Of a stretch of 64,000 bases of DNA, positions 33,460 to 43,649 are shown in pieces. Position 1 is the first letter of the stretch. Each line of letters begins with the position of its first letter. The notes beneath the pieces are model-generated. The model was not told the DNA's origin, ran no database searches, and saw only the letters and a list, made by a program, of their open reading frames with translations. The DNA is from Vesta saturnalis (taxonomy: Eukaryota > Arthropoda > Insecta > Coleoptera > Lampyridae). Position numbers and translations under genes: made by a program. The DNA lies in assembly GCA_036346205.1 (NCBI GenBank), contig JARFJB010001947.1, positions 62,001 to 126,000 of the forward strand, given 5' to 3'.

Positions 33460-34550
33460 AATGAGCATGGAGTTGTAGAAAAGAAGTACAAGAGGAAATA
33501 AGAATAAAAGCACTGTGTGAAATAAACAACTATATATTTTATTTTAACAATCAAAACTAAATAATTGAGTGTGGATCAATTAATCACAACTATAACAATT
33601 GATATTAATATCCCAAATGTACAAAAAAAAAGGAATTAAATACCGTTCAAGCAAAATAATTGGTTCGTCACCTGTGAACCAGTAATTGGTTTATTTAATT
33701 CTTAAAACAAAACTTAAACAATTCTTTTCAAGGAAGGCCTTCTTTGTATACCTAAAAGAGAAACATATATCGACGCCTATACAAAGCGTAAATTATTACT
33801 AAAGAATTAAAAAAAAACAACTTGCGGTGGTTTACACAAAACAGATAATAAAGAAATAAGTTTTTATATTGAGCACAAATTTTATAGCTCAGCAAGCATT
33901 TTATACTTTAAACAATAAGGAATCAAATATATATTATGGAAATTTAATAATTGCATAAATTTCAAGAAAGAGAAAAAAAAACGTTAATAATTAATATCTA
34001 CACCAAATGCAATAAGAACATATGTTCATATAATGGTTAGTTAAGCTACTTTTACGCATCCCAATTAAAGTGATGCTGCGCACAACACAAAAATGGCAGC
34101 CAAAATAGGTACAGTTAAATGTTACTATTATAATTACAAAACAAAATGAGGGAAGAAAATAATGGTATAAGAACAGGTAATGAAAGTCACGTGATTGTGA
34201 AGTGAAAGATTAATTATACAGCAATAAGGATATAGTGATAACAGGTATACAAATATAGGTTAAGATATGGTTATAACTGCCTAATTGGTTTAATTATTTT
34301 TAGCAGGTGTACTTTATCATTACTTGTCTAAAGGTTTACACAATAGTTATTCAGTTAAATCTCATGTAACAATAGAAAAAGAACGATCTAACCTTTATGT
34401 AAGCAGGTAGTAATTAAGTTCAGTCGATGCCCTCGGATCACGAACATATGCAGAAGTTGTCACGATCCTGTTTTATTTTAGTTACGATTCAGAAGTTAAA
34501 CCAGAATAGTACTTAAATGTAAATAATATGGAGGTATTAGTTGAAGTTAA
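33460..34550. other. Non-coding AT-rich sequence
   Basis: No gene or element recognised. Confidence 0.4.
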
Positions 34551-34551
34551 A

Positions 34552-34656
34552 TCGTTGAGACTAAAAGGAGAAGGTACTTTGTTGAAATTAAAGTAGAAGG
34601 TACTTCGTTGAAATTAAAGTACAAGGTACTTCGTTGAAGCTAAAAGGAGAAGGTAA
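34552..34656. repeat. Short tandem repeat, 26-bp unit
   Basis: Four units of the type GTTGAAATTAAAGTAGAAGG followed by TACTTC, with AAAAGGAGAAGG variants at both ends. Confidence 0.8.
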
Positions 34657-34659
34657 TTA

Positions 34660-35590
34660 ACATTATGTAAGTAAATAATCCTTATTCGTTACCACTTAGA
34701 TGGAATGGGCCAAATGAGAATCTATCGAAGTGCTTTCCTTGCTTTACAAAAGCATCAATAATTCATGTCTTGATTAAAACATCTTCAAATACTAGGAAAG
34801 AAGTCAGGTATTACTAACGAATCAGAGAAATTCACCGGTAACTTACTCAATCTTGCCGAAGAAAATTTTTCTAAAACCGCATGTAAGCGAGCAACAAAAC
34901 TTGCAGATAAAGATTAGAAAAGCACCAATTGTTTCATTGCAAATTATGCTTCTTGAAAATATATCCGATTATTTAAATCGTATAATAGTATATAGGAATT
35001 TTTCAAGAAGACATCAAAAATTTTCATCTTGGCAAAATGGACGCCACAGGAAAGAAAGAAGACGTAATTTTTATGTTAAAGTTGTATTATTCAAAATCTA
35101 TTGTTATCGATATTTTATCTATATCAATAAAAACCAAAAATTCTAAATTGTGATTTCTCCGCTAACGCCACCTAGAGAGGACTTCTGAAAGCTTGTAATA
35201 TAGTTCACCTTAATTACCTATACTTTAGGATACGTCACTAGAGGGAGTAACAATGCAGATTTTAAATGAAACATTTACATGTGAATTTATAACGTTTGAA
35301 TAACCAAAGGTACGAAAACTTATATTAGGCTAATAGTAAAATTATTTAGAAATATTATGTGGTTCAAGTTATGAACAGAAACAACGTAAACATTCCTATA
35401 AAGAAGGTTTGAGTAAACATGTACAACTTGTACAGAAATTTACAGTAAAATAACGAAGTAACTTAAATATACCAAACCCAAATTATTTCGTTACAACGTT
35501 TACGTTCACGTTTACTTTTCCATTTTGGTTATATACGGAATGTATAAAGTTGAATAAACACAGTTACGGTCACCTGATGTTCTAAATAAG
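34660..35590. other. Non-coding flank of Polinton
   Basis: A frame at 34853-35146 beginning MPKKIF shows no recognised domain and is probably chance. A CTCF-like word lies at 35235-35247. Confidence 0.35.
35235..35247 (+). promoter_or_regulatory. CTCF-like core motif
   Basis: TCACTAGAGGGAG agrees with most of the CTCF core. Weak evidence in isolation. Confidence 0.2.
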
Positions 35591-35592
35591 CA

Positions 35593-35597
<5 letters not shown>

Positions 35598-35655
<58 letters not shown>
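35598..35655. repeat. (TA)n microsatellite
   Basis: About 58 bp of TA immediately before the polymerase-related reading frame of the Polinton. Confidence 0.95.
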
Positions 35656-35658
<3 letters not shown>

Positions 35659-35663
35659 TAGTT

Positions 35664-38613
35664 TTGTTATTGTACGCTTTCAGAGTTCTACTACTTCAAA
35701 CCAACTTATCAATGCAGATTAAGCGGTTAAGTGGATTTTCTCTGCCTACATATTCAATCGATTATTTTGTTTTAAACTATTGGAGTTGTAATGATATACA
35801 ATTCTTTACAAGTGAAAATAACCGTTTCCAATGTGAATGTATGAAAGAGTTCTCCAGAAAGGATTCTATAGTTGGTCATCAACGAACCGCATGTCGTATA
35901 AGGGTGTCATCTATTGCACCAACTTTACAGGGACATGCTCAGCTTACCATTGCACGAAACCATAGATCCCTGAGCGTTGTTACAACCAATGCCTTCTGAC
36001 AGAAACAAAGCAGGATACCGACATGTTGCTTCTTCCCTTGCGCAACCAGGACCATCGGGTTTGAACAACTCACGGAAGCGTAAGTCAGACCAAAGCAGTG
36101 AATCAGTACAAAACAAAATAAGAAGTTTTGAAATTGTGCACTCCACTGATATGCTTATCGAGGACACCTTAGGAGCAATAGGCACAAATAAAATGTGTGT
36201 CTACTCGTTCATACTGGAGTTGTAATGATTCGCAATGCTTTTAAACAAGGCAATGTTTCGTATCGACTATCACCATGCAATACCCATACGGATGTGCAAA
36301 CGTTTATGGGTGACGTTTAAGTGAATGTTTTGAAACTAATACAAATTCAGTTGCAGAAACACTTCTCGTTAAAATGTAATGTTGAGTTGTACTTTCTGAA
36401 CAGTAGAGAAAGTACCGAATTAAAGTCCTTTCAAACGAAATATTATATATTGAGTGTCTGGACGGTGTTGGAAGAGTATTTTCAAAGAGTGGTGAAAATG
36501 TTGGATGTTAAGCAATCAGAATTTCAGCATAAAGGTTATGGCAAGTGGAAGTTATGGGTAGTAGGGTAGGGCATTACTAATATATACTGTTTTGTAGAGT
36601 GGTCCCTGGTGAATTTCGTATATTTATAGGTAAACATGTTGAAATTTTCTCCCACTACGGGTTCAACCTGAAATTTCGCATAAAACATGCCATAGTGAAT
36701 GTGAAGAATAGTGATAATTGCTGTTTTGCATAGGCTATTTTAACAGCTTTAGTGATACCGAAGGGTCTAACACAGCGGACAACTTCTTACCCTGATTTCA
36801 GAACTTTATTCATCTGGAGTGTGTAGAATTTCCTGTTAAATTGACTAACATTGCAACGTTTGAGTCCAACAATAATATTTCCACCAAGGTTTATGGACTG
36901 GAGGATACGTATCGTGATGGTCATCGTATTCCTGAGGTTGTGGGTCCTCTCTACTATACCAGACCTAACCAACCTATTCATGTTAATTTATTGCTGTGGA
37001 TCAGTAACCAAATGGATAATCATTATGTGTGGATAAAGAATTTTTCTCGTTTACTTAGCAACCAAAAAAACCGACGTAATTGGGCAAAATATTTTTGTGA
37101 TTCATGTATTCATTACTTTAGAACGCAGGAGCAATTAACTCGACACGTGTCTCTTGACTGTAATTTCGTATACACAAAATTACCTGGCGTAATGCAAAGT
37201 AAATACAGAACCGGGGAGTTCTATGCGGAAAATATACTTGCGTTTCAAAACTATGAAAAACAGATGTTAGTACCATTCGTAATATATGCAGATTTTGAAG
37301 CTCTATTAGTACCGGTAAATACGGCTGAACCCGATTCCGAACAACCGCTTACGATAAAAACGTGTAAACATGAACCATACTCATTCAGCTATTGTGTGTG
37401 TATAGTGTGGTGTAATCGATGCGTAGTCCAAATTAGAACTTTATAGGGGGGTTAATGTCGCGGAGGTATTTATTACACGACTCTAGAGTGATGTGAAACG
37501 GATATATAATGAGCATTTGAAAATTGTTGTTTAAATGTTACCATTAACTGATGAACAATAGGTGATACCTGAACAAAGTCGAAATTGTCATATGTGTGGC
37601 AAGATTTTTACGGACGAAATTACAAATTCCACATTACGACATCACTGTTATGTCACTGGTATATATCGTGGTGCGGCGCATTCAAATTGCAATTTAAACT
37701 ATCAGTCTCCTCCTTTTATCCCAGTTTTTTTCCATAATCTCAGTGTTTATGATGTCCACTTGTTCATCAAACAGTTAGCGAGTGAAACTGAAGAAATTAC
37801 AGTATCCCTGTTAATATTGAAAAATATATAACATTCGGTAAGCATATTTATGTAGACGAATTCATTAACCGTCGCGGCCATAGGGAAACGAAGTACATAA
37901 ATTTGCGATTCGTCGATAATTGCAGGTTTATGGCCGTATCGTTAGATAAGCTATCCCAAAATTTGTCAGAAGAGCAATGTATATAGGCAAGGAAATATTT
38001 TGGTGATGATAATGACTTTAACTTAGTTAGAAAAAAGGGTAATTGCCCCTACGCGTACGTAGACAGTTTTAGTAAATTAGATTATGTCACTGTTCCTTCC
38101 TACGACAAATTCTACGATAAAATGTGTCGGATCACTTTAAGTGTAATACACTCACGGATTATGCTGATGTATATTTCAAATCAGACGTGTCGCTGTTAGC
38201 TGACGTGTTCGAAAACTTTAGGCGGTTAGGTATAGACGTGTATGGAGTAGAACCTGCGCAGTATGTTACAATACCTGGATTGGCGTGGGACGCCATGTTG
38301 AAATGTACTAAAGTAGAATTAGAATTATTGACTGATATGGATATGTACCACTTTCTTATGAAAGGTATTCGTGGTGGAATGATTGCTTGTGTTAAGCGAA
38401 GAAGTATTTGCTAACAACGAGCTTGTCCCAAATTATGACCCTAATCGCCCTATAGTCTTCTTACAGTATTTAGATGCCACGAATTTATACGGATGGAGTA
38501 TGCGGCAATACCTTCCTCATGATGGGTTTATGTGGTTAAATGAAGAAGAAATTCAAAACTTTGAGGTACTGAAGATTAATTATCCACACCTACATAACAT
38601 ACTGAAATGTTAA
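35664..38613 (+). pseudogene. Polinton protein-primed DNA polymerase B
   Basis: A C2H2-like finger (FQCECMKEFSRKDS...H...C, about 35830-35900) opens the protein. A conserved N-terminal region follows (NAFKQGNVSYR, LKLIQIQLQKHFSLK, about 36230-36400), then FESNNNISTKVYGLE near 36860. A second Cys/His finger (CDSC...H) precedes exonuclease motif YADFEAL at about 37290. RHHCYVTGIYRGAAHSNCNL and FFHNLSVYDVHLF (37640-37770), LTDYADVYFKSDVSLLADVF (about 38150) and polymerase motif A YLDATNLYGWSM (about 38467) follow. The YGDTDS-type palm motif is missing, so the 3' part is deleted. At least six frameshifts or stops. Confidence 0.9.
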
Positions 38614-38616
38614 ACA

Positions 38617-39060
38617 AAATTCCCTTTAGGTCCCAGGATGACAAACGGTATCGGTTACGTGATACATGTTCAACATTGGCGTGGGGGCATTGGAGAATTC
38701 CCGAACTGGAGAACTTCGATCCGCTGATCGATTTACTGGAGGTTGCTAGGGAAATGAATTTCTATGATCCAGAAGGTTTACGATAGTTTGGGTACTGACA
38801 CTTAGTAGCTTTAGATATATTATCTCCATAAGGAAATTGGTATTAAAATTAGTTAACGGTAATCTGCAAACCAAGGTAACATCTTAGTTTGAGTAGACAT
38901 TGCAATATCGTTCTTTGTGGAATGTATATTATTATTATGTAACAATTCCTTATCGAGAGAAGATATATACAGAATGTACAAAATATTGTGTGATATAAAG
39001 AAATAAACGTTATAAACGTTTAAAATTTTTTATTTAAATAATCGTACAGAGCTTATTGCA
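38617..39060. other. Gap between polymerase and minus-strand block
   Basis: About 130 bp after the polymerase still reads as protein-like (LRDTCSTLAWGHWRIPELEN in one frame), without a recognised family. The rest is AT-rich. Convergent transcription units would meet here. Confidence 0.4.
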
Positions 39061-39495
39061 TTACATATGTATCATACAGATAGTATACATTGGCCAGAGT
39101 GCAGTTGCATGATCATTGACAATGATGGAAACAAAGTGGTTGCAGAGCAGGAAAGCGGGATGTTCATCAAGTTCAATAACGGACTGGGACAAACAGTTTC
39201 TAATGTAATCTGCTTTCTCTCTACCCTTGACGTAGACAGAATCTGTTGGTTGAATCAATCGGTTGAGAATTCTTCGAAAGTGATGTGGCTATGTATGCCC
39301 CTCTTCCCATTTTATACAGTGCTAGTTATGCATTAACCAAGCAGCGTAACGGCGACTCTCTGCATCTAACGTATGCCACGGGTACGGTGATTTAAAAATA
39401 TAGTGAGCAATTTGCTTTCCATTAAAAATTGCGAGTTCTTTCGGTATAAAAGCTTTAGAAACTTTAAACCCCTGTACATCAACCATGACGGACAT
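39061..39495 (-). pseudogene. Conserved Polinton-associated protein, function unknown
   Basis: The frame starts at Met 39495 (MSVMVDVQGFK) and stays in one frame to 39061, with two stops near 39330 and 39295. Features such as VDVQGF at the N-terminus and IYVKGREK-like (VYVKGREKADYI) in the middle are seen in a protein that recurs in insect genomes near Polinton capsid genes. The fold may be nuclease-like, but I cannot establish that. It is followed within 5 bp by the capsid reading frame on the same strand. Confidence 0.45.
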
Positions 39496-39499
39496 TGTA

Positions 39500-40640
39500 T
39501 TACAATTGTCGTACTGCTTTGGTTAACGCGTTGTACGTAACTAAACGGTCATGGAGTACAACACAGTATACGGTCGTATTGGCGGGTATGTTGGCTGATG
39601 TTTCGAATTCTACACGAAGAACTACAGCTTTAGAGTGGAATGCCTCTTTTTGATTTGAACAATCTACCACTATCAATGGTGCAGCTGACGTAAATTTCGT
39701 AGGTGTGAGTAATGGTTGATCATCTCTGAAAATATGACATTTGGAATTTAGTGAACATTTCATACAACGTAGCAAAGCAATTATTATCATAATTAACATT
39801 TAAATTGTCATACGGATAACAGTCCGTGGTAAGAAACACCCGAACATTATTTAGTGCACATTTATCGAATCTGCTCATATTTTGCAGAATATAATTCTCT
39901 CGTCCAGTTTGAAAGGCTATAATAATGTATCTAGGTGTTTCTATACTAGTAGATGTTTTGATTGCCCATGTATGCTTATCTGTTGCTGGAACGGCGGGAT
40001 ATATGTGAGTTTCCCAACTTCTAAATGCTACTGGAGTATTTACATTTTTATCTATGTACTTGGTTAACGCCAATTCCTCCGCTAATGCTGGAATAATATG
40101 CGAAACTTTTCAATATATTTTATCTATGTTAACTTTTAATGCTTCCTCAGCAGTTGTAATTACTGCGTCGTTATCAGTATTACTGCGAATTAAAAGCAAT
40201 TCTTGTCTAATGTTCAAAATCACCTTATTGCAGTCTTCAGCAAAGCTGAATAGCAGCCGCAAATGTATACAAACATTAAAACCGCCTTGTGCATTTGTTA
40301 GTGTGCTATTTGAAGTAGGAAACCAACCAGAATTTTCATAACGAGCGAGATCATTAGACGTCAATGATAACAATCCTTTCATTGTCGACGTTATTCCTAC
40401 TTTAGTTACGGAATCTACCACTATTCCATTCATTTGACAAGGAAGTTCACTGAATAAGAATGCGTTACCATTGTTAACAAACCGCGTGGTGTTAGACACA
40501 ATATCATCCTGCTTCAACAGTCTTCCCTCTACGTAGACATAGCTTTCTGATGGTAAAGTGCACATGTCTTCTTGAATGGGTATCCTGATTTCATCATTGT
40601 TTCCAAATCTCGTAGTATATGAAAAAGAATCCGTAATTTC
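39500..40640 (-). pseudogene. Polinton major capsid protein (double jelly-roll)
   Basis: On the minus strand the order is: GNNDEIRIPIQ...LPSESYVYVEG, LNG-type QMNGIVVDSV, GITSTMKGLLSLT, then ALTKYIDKNV, VAFRSWETHIYPA, KHTWAIKTST, RYIIIAFQTGR, LNNVRVFLTTDCYPYDNLNV, then APLIVVDCSNQ and NTTVYCVVLHDR to the end. These match the insect Polinton major capsid family, which forms virion hexons in related viruses. Two frame changes occur (near 40090 and 39750). Its N-terminus appears truncated and joined to the neighbouring minor capsid gene. Confidence 0.85.
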
Positions 40641-40845
40641 GCATGATCCTGGTGGTAATTCCCTCTTTTCCAAATACAAGTTTGTTATTATTTGAAGTAA
40701 CGTTTTGTATAGTATTGAAAGATTGAAAACTAGTCAGCCGCATTACATATTTCGCCTCATTATCAAGAAAAATCGGTGGATTAAAGGTGGCATGCAAGAC
40801 AGAGAGTTTATCGGTGAATGTAAGTGTGTACGACATTACGATCAC
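40640..40845 (-). pseudogene. N-terminal piece of Polinton minor capsid protein
   Basis: Begins MIVMSYTLTFTDKLSVLH with PPIFLDNEAKYVMRL and FQSFNTIQNV, the opening of the smaller (penton-like) capsid protein of insect Polintons. After a one-base shift near 40677 it reads LEKRELPPGSCEI and then runs straight into major capsid sequence. The remaining roughly 300 residues of the minor capsid protein are absent, implying a deletion that fused the two genes. Confidence 0.6.
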
Positions 40846-40862
40846 GTAACGACGACTGTCAA

Positions 40863-41156
40863 TCAGAACGAATAGTCATATAAAAATCGTAGGACCAAAG
40901 AACCACAGTTGTATGTGTTTAAGTGTTGCACCTTGGTAAAGTTATAATCAATTATGTTTTTGCTACCATCACTTTCAAAATAGTGAAGGAATTCAAAGAG
41001 TGGTTTAATATGACCTATGCTATCAAAATATGTAATATGTCTATTACGCTTGATGTAAGCTGTCCAGTGTGTTCTCTTCTTATTTTGATCATCCAGATTC
41101 ACGATACCACATTCATTTGTATGGAACCGTGTAGGTAAATTATCTCCCATATACAA
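40863..41156 (-). CDS. Polinton adenain-like cysteine protease (partial)
   Basis: A continuous 97-residue frame holds the catalytic features of the adenovirus-type maturation protease: ECGIVNLDD, the histidine in THWTAY, the acidic residue in TYFDSIGH, and the Cys in NTYNCGSLVLRFL, preceded by Q in KVQHLN. It is shorter than typical full-length versions, missing roughly the first 60-80 residues. Such proteases process capsid proteins in related viruses. It lies directly upstream of the minor capsid gene on the same strand. Confidence 0.8.
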   Translation of the reverse strand: MYMGDNLPTRFHTNECGIVNLDDQNKKRTHWTAYIKRNRHITYFDSIGHIKPLFEFLHYFESDGSKNIIDYNFTKVQHLNTYNCGSLVLRFLYDYSF

Positions 41157-41291
41157 GGTGTCCGGGAAAGTGTGGGAAATGTCTCGGATTCAAATAGAAG
41201 ACAAAAAAATGACATGACAAGTTCCTATAAATTTGTTTCCTCCAGACCATCCCTACGGAGATGTGAGCCCCTAAAGGACGCCGCTGGAAAT

Positions 41292-41357
41292 AAGTTTTTC
41301 TTGAATAACTTTTAAGTTTTTCTTGAATAACTTTTAAGTTTTTCTTGAATAACTTTT
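41292..41357. repeat. Three perfect 22-bp tandem copies
   Basis: AAGTTTTTCTTGAATAACTT plus TT repeated three times without a mismatch, within the 5' part of the DDE element. Confidence 0.95.
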
Positions 41358-41959
41358 AAATTATTTGACATAATTTAATTAAAATTCAGCATGATGGCTA
41401 CTAGTAAAGGCCTCTTAAAATAGTATCCTTGAGACATATTTAGCTTGTTTAGTTTACCAGGGATGGACTAAGTTGTACACCTTAACGCTTACATTTTTAA
41501 CATCGTGTATGATAAAGATCTAAAAAAAATATTTTTGGGTAACATGAACCTTTACCTAAAAAAAGATATACTGGTTTGATATCGATAAAATGAACTATTT
41601 TCGAGAAAAAAGATAATAAACAAATTAATCTTTCATAATTAATAAATTATTTAGAAAATTAAGCCAGTGTTTTTTCGAAACGCTATTTTAATAATCAATT
41701 AGGAAAACTAAATTAAACATATTAATTATTTAAAAAATGTTGCAAACTTGTGAGTTTATTGACCCACGAGGTATAATTTTATATCTTGTTCATTTTGTTT
41801 ATGTTCACTCAAAAAAACATCTGTCAAACATTCCTATGATACAAAATAAATAACCTGCATTTTAGAACTTAAATTTGTCATATCGCTGATACATTGATCA
41901 ATATTAATTTACTGATTTTTGGATTTCGTGGTGATTTGAATTGTAAACTTGTTCGAAAT

Positions 41960-42350
41960 ATGGAATTCACTTTTATTGAGTATGCAGGTATGCACCACAT
42001 ATATGGTCTTGCCTCTTGCAATGCTTTGGAAGCAAGAATATTATATCACGAGAGATTTCCTAATCGTACTATTCCAAATCAGAAGACATTTCAACGAGTT
42101 GATCAACGTCTAAGAGAGAATGGTAAGTGATTTCGGTTACTAAGGTAATAAATACTATTGACTTTCTTTATAACTTTAGGAATGTTTAAGGAAAAAAGTA
42201 CTGATACTGGTCTGACATGAACAGTGCGTACGGTGGAATGAGAGGAAAATATTTTGAATGCTGTAGATGGCACTCCTTCAACGAGCACTCGCAAATTAGC
42301 CACATAATTCAATAAGCCATAAACAATAATTCATAAAGTTATTCAAGAAC
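41960..42350 (+). pseudogene. DUF4817-type transposase N-terminus with a small intron
   Basis: The start is probably Met 41960 (MEFTFIEYAGMHHIYGLASC), followed by ARILYHERFPNRTIPNQKTF and QRVDQRLRENG. This is the DUF4817 helix-turn-helix found at the N-terminus of many insect Tc1/mariner-like transposases. Reading stops unless an intron is removed: GTAAGTG at 42122 and TTTAG at about 42178 restore the frame to MFKEKSTDTG. The second HTH (RTVRTVE..ENILNAVDGTPS, STRKLAT) follows with stops. The protein breaks off at about 42350. Confidence 0.65.
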
Positions 42351-42363
42351 AGCTGTTATACGA

Positions 42364-42562
42364 TGGGTGACATCCGTTTCATTCCACAAGATACAGAATT
42401 ACCTATCAAAATTTATGACATCATTTCGAACAAGGGACGCTACTCTAAAAATAGCGGTTTACTAAAAGGGGGATGTAAACGAGGCATAATCGTCGGTCCG
42501 TCCGGTTGCGAAAAACAAATGTTACGATTACCTTATTAGAACATCCAAATGGTTTACGATGC

Positions 42563-42566
<4 letters not shown>
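42364..42566 (+). pseudogene. Polinton packaging ATPase fragment
   Basis: Starts MGDIRFIPQDTELPIKIYD and includes GGCKRGIIVGPSGCEKQ. This is the Walker A region of the FtsK/HerA-type genome-packaging ATPase of Polintons, but the expected GCGKT reads GCEKQ, which removes the phosphate-binding lysine context. A stop follows at about 42537, and the coding sequence runs directly into the (TA)n tract where the family normally continues. Only about 65 of roughly 250 residues remain. Confidence 0.7.

Positions 42567-42627
<61 letters not shown>
42567..42627. repeat. (TA)n microsatellite inside ATPase gene
   Basis: About 61 bp of TA beginning within the ATPase reading frame. Confidence 0.95.
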
Positions 42628-42630
<3 letters not shown>

Positions 42631-42639
42631 TTATACGCT

Positions 42640-42780
42640 GGTTTGACGACCGAAAAAATACGTATAGTACATCATATATAGTGCAAGGTTTGACGACCGC
42701 AATTTTATAGAGTTCTTGTACGCGTGGGTATGGCGACCGACAAAAAAAAGTGTGCATATAGTAAAACCGTACAGCGGTTG
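42640..42780. repeat. Three spaced copies of GGTTTGACGACCG
   Basis: Copies at 42640-42652 and 42687-42699 are identical, and a variant GGGTATGGCGACCG lies at about 42726-42739. They are separated by 47 and 39 bp of AT-rich sequence with further shared words (ATAGTAC, GTGCA). The regular spacing of a GC-rich word is unlike the surroundings. Confidence 0.6.
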
Positions 42781-42789
42781 TCATAATTG

Positions 42790-43150
42790 CGATAACGAAT
42801 TTTAAATTATGGTTTGTCCCATAATCTAATTTTCATCTTACTGAAGCAATAAATTATTTTCGGGGCTCTGGAATTCTTGCTTCCTTTTCAGCAATTGTAA
42901 ATGGAAACGAGTTACAAAGAACAGTAATTTACATCGTGTGTTCGATAAGAGCGTATTGCAGAAAACATTTAATAGAACGTAATTACGTCTCACCTTTGCA
43001 AACGTAAATTGTATGTCTTTTAACCAAAGGATACTTCCTTTGTTTTAATACTTACCTATAATATATATTCTTTTAATCGTAATACTCGCCACAAGTAAAT
43101 GAAAAACTTCTTGAAAAGTAATTTTATTTTTAGAATACAGAGTACAATTT
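42790..43150. other. Non-coding AT-rich sequence
   Basis: No gene, terminator or repeat recognised. Confidence 0.35.
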
Positions 43151-43153
43151 AAT

Positions 43154-43474
43154 TTAGTTGTCCAAGTGCTCAAAGGACAATCTTTTCGTCTTTAATAAAT
43201 ATTTGTAGTCGTGTTGTAGATGTGAACGTAATTTTAAGATAGTAGTATCCTTCAAATGCGGTTCTTCCTGTATCGCCGCCTCTAATTTTTCAGCCGAGGT
43301 ATACACTTTTGTTTTGTAAAAATGTTGAAAGCGCTTTCTGCGTATATAATTTGTAGGAGTGGTCCATCCAAATCGTTGTTTACCTGGGGAATAACTATAG
43401 GTTTGATTAGGTTCATAATAAATAACAAAAAAATTCTTGAATATAATTTCAAAATTAAATGATAATTTTGCCAC
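43154..43474 (-). CDS. Hypothetical protein in Polinton interval
   Basis: Not recognised. The 106-residue frame has a hydrophobic, Phe-rich N-terminus and a Tyr/Lys-rich middle (NQTYSYSPGKQRFGWTTPTN), then a charged helix-like C-terminus (KLEAAIQEEPHLKDTTILKL, KRLSFEHLDN). The last 85 residues have protein-like composition. It is on the same strand as the recombinase-like gene and downstream of it. Could be a Polinton accessory protein. Confidence 0.3.
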   Translation of the reverse strand: MAKLSFNFEIIFKNFFVIYYEPNQTYSYSPGKQRFGWTTPTNYIRRKRFQHFYKTKVYTSAEKLEAAIQEEPHLKDTTILKLRSHLQHDYKYLLKTKRLSFEHLDN

Positions 43475-43649
43475 TGAGCCGCTAGAGATACTGCAACATG
43501 TTATTGACTACTTGAAAATATAACATATACGTGCAACAGGACATGCAGTAAAATGAAATGAGCAGAAATAGACCAATAGTAAGTTTCGTGACCTATTACA
43601 TTTTGCTCTACTGTAATCGTAAAAATACAGGATAAGGGTAAAGCTAACA

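Larger units (their letters stand above)
41160..42350 (+). mobile_element. DDE transposon fragment inserted in Polinton
   Basis: The interval between Polinton protease and ATPase begins with a terminus-like GGTGTCCGGGAAAGTGTGGG (41157 onward) and carries the N-terminus of a DUF4817-type transposase. The opposite terminus was not found. The DDE catalytic part is absent. Confidence 0.5.

Noticed and set aside
34853..35146. 97-residue ORF beginning MPKKIF as a transposase start
   Set aside because: Only the first residues resemble a transposase N-terminus; the rest is unstructured and shows no domain.
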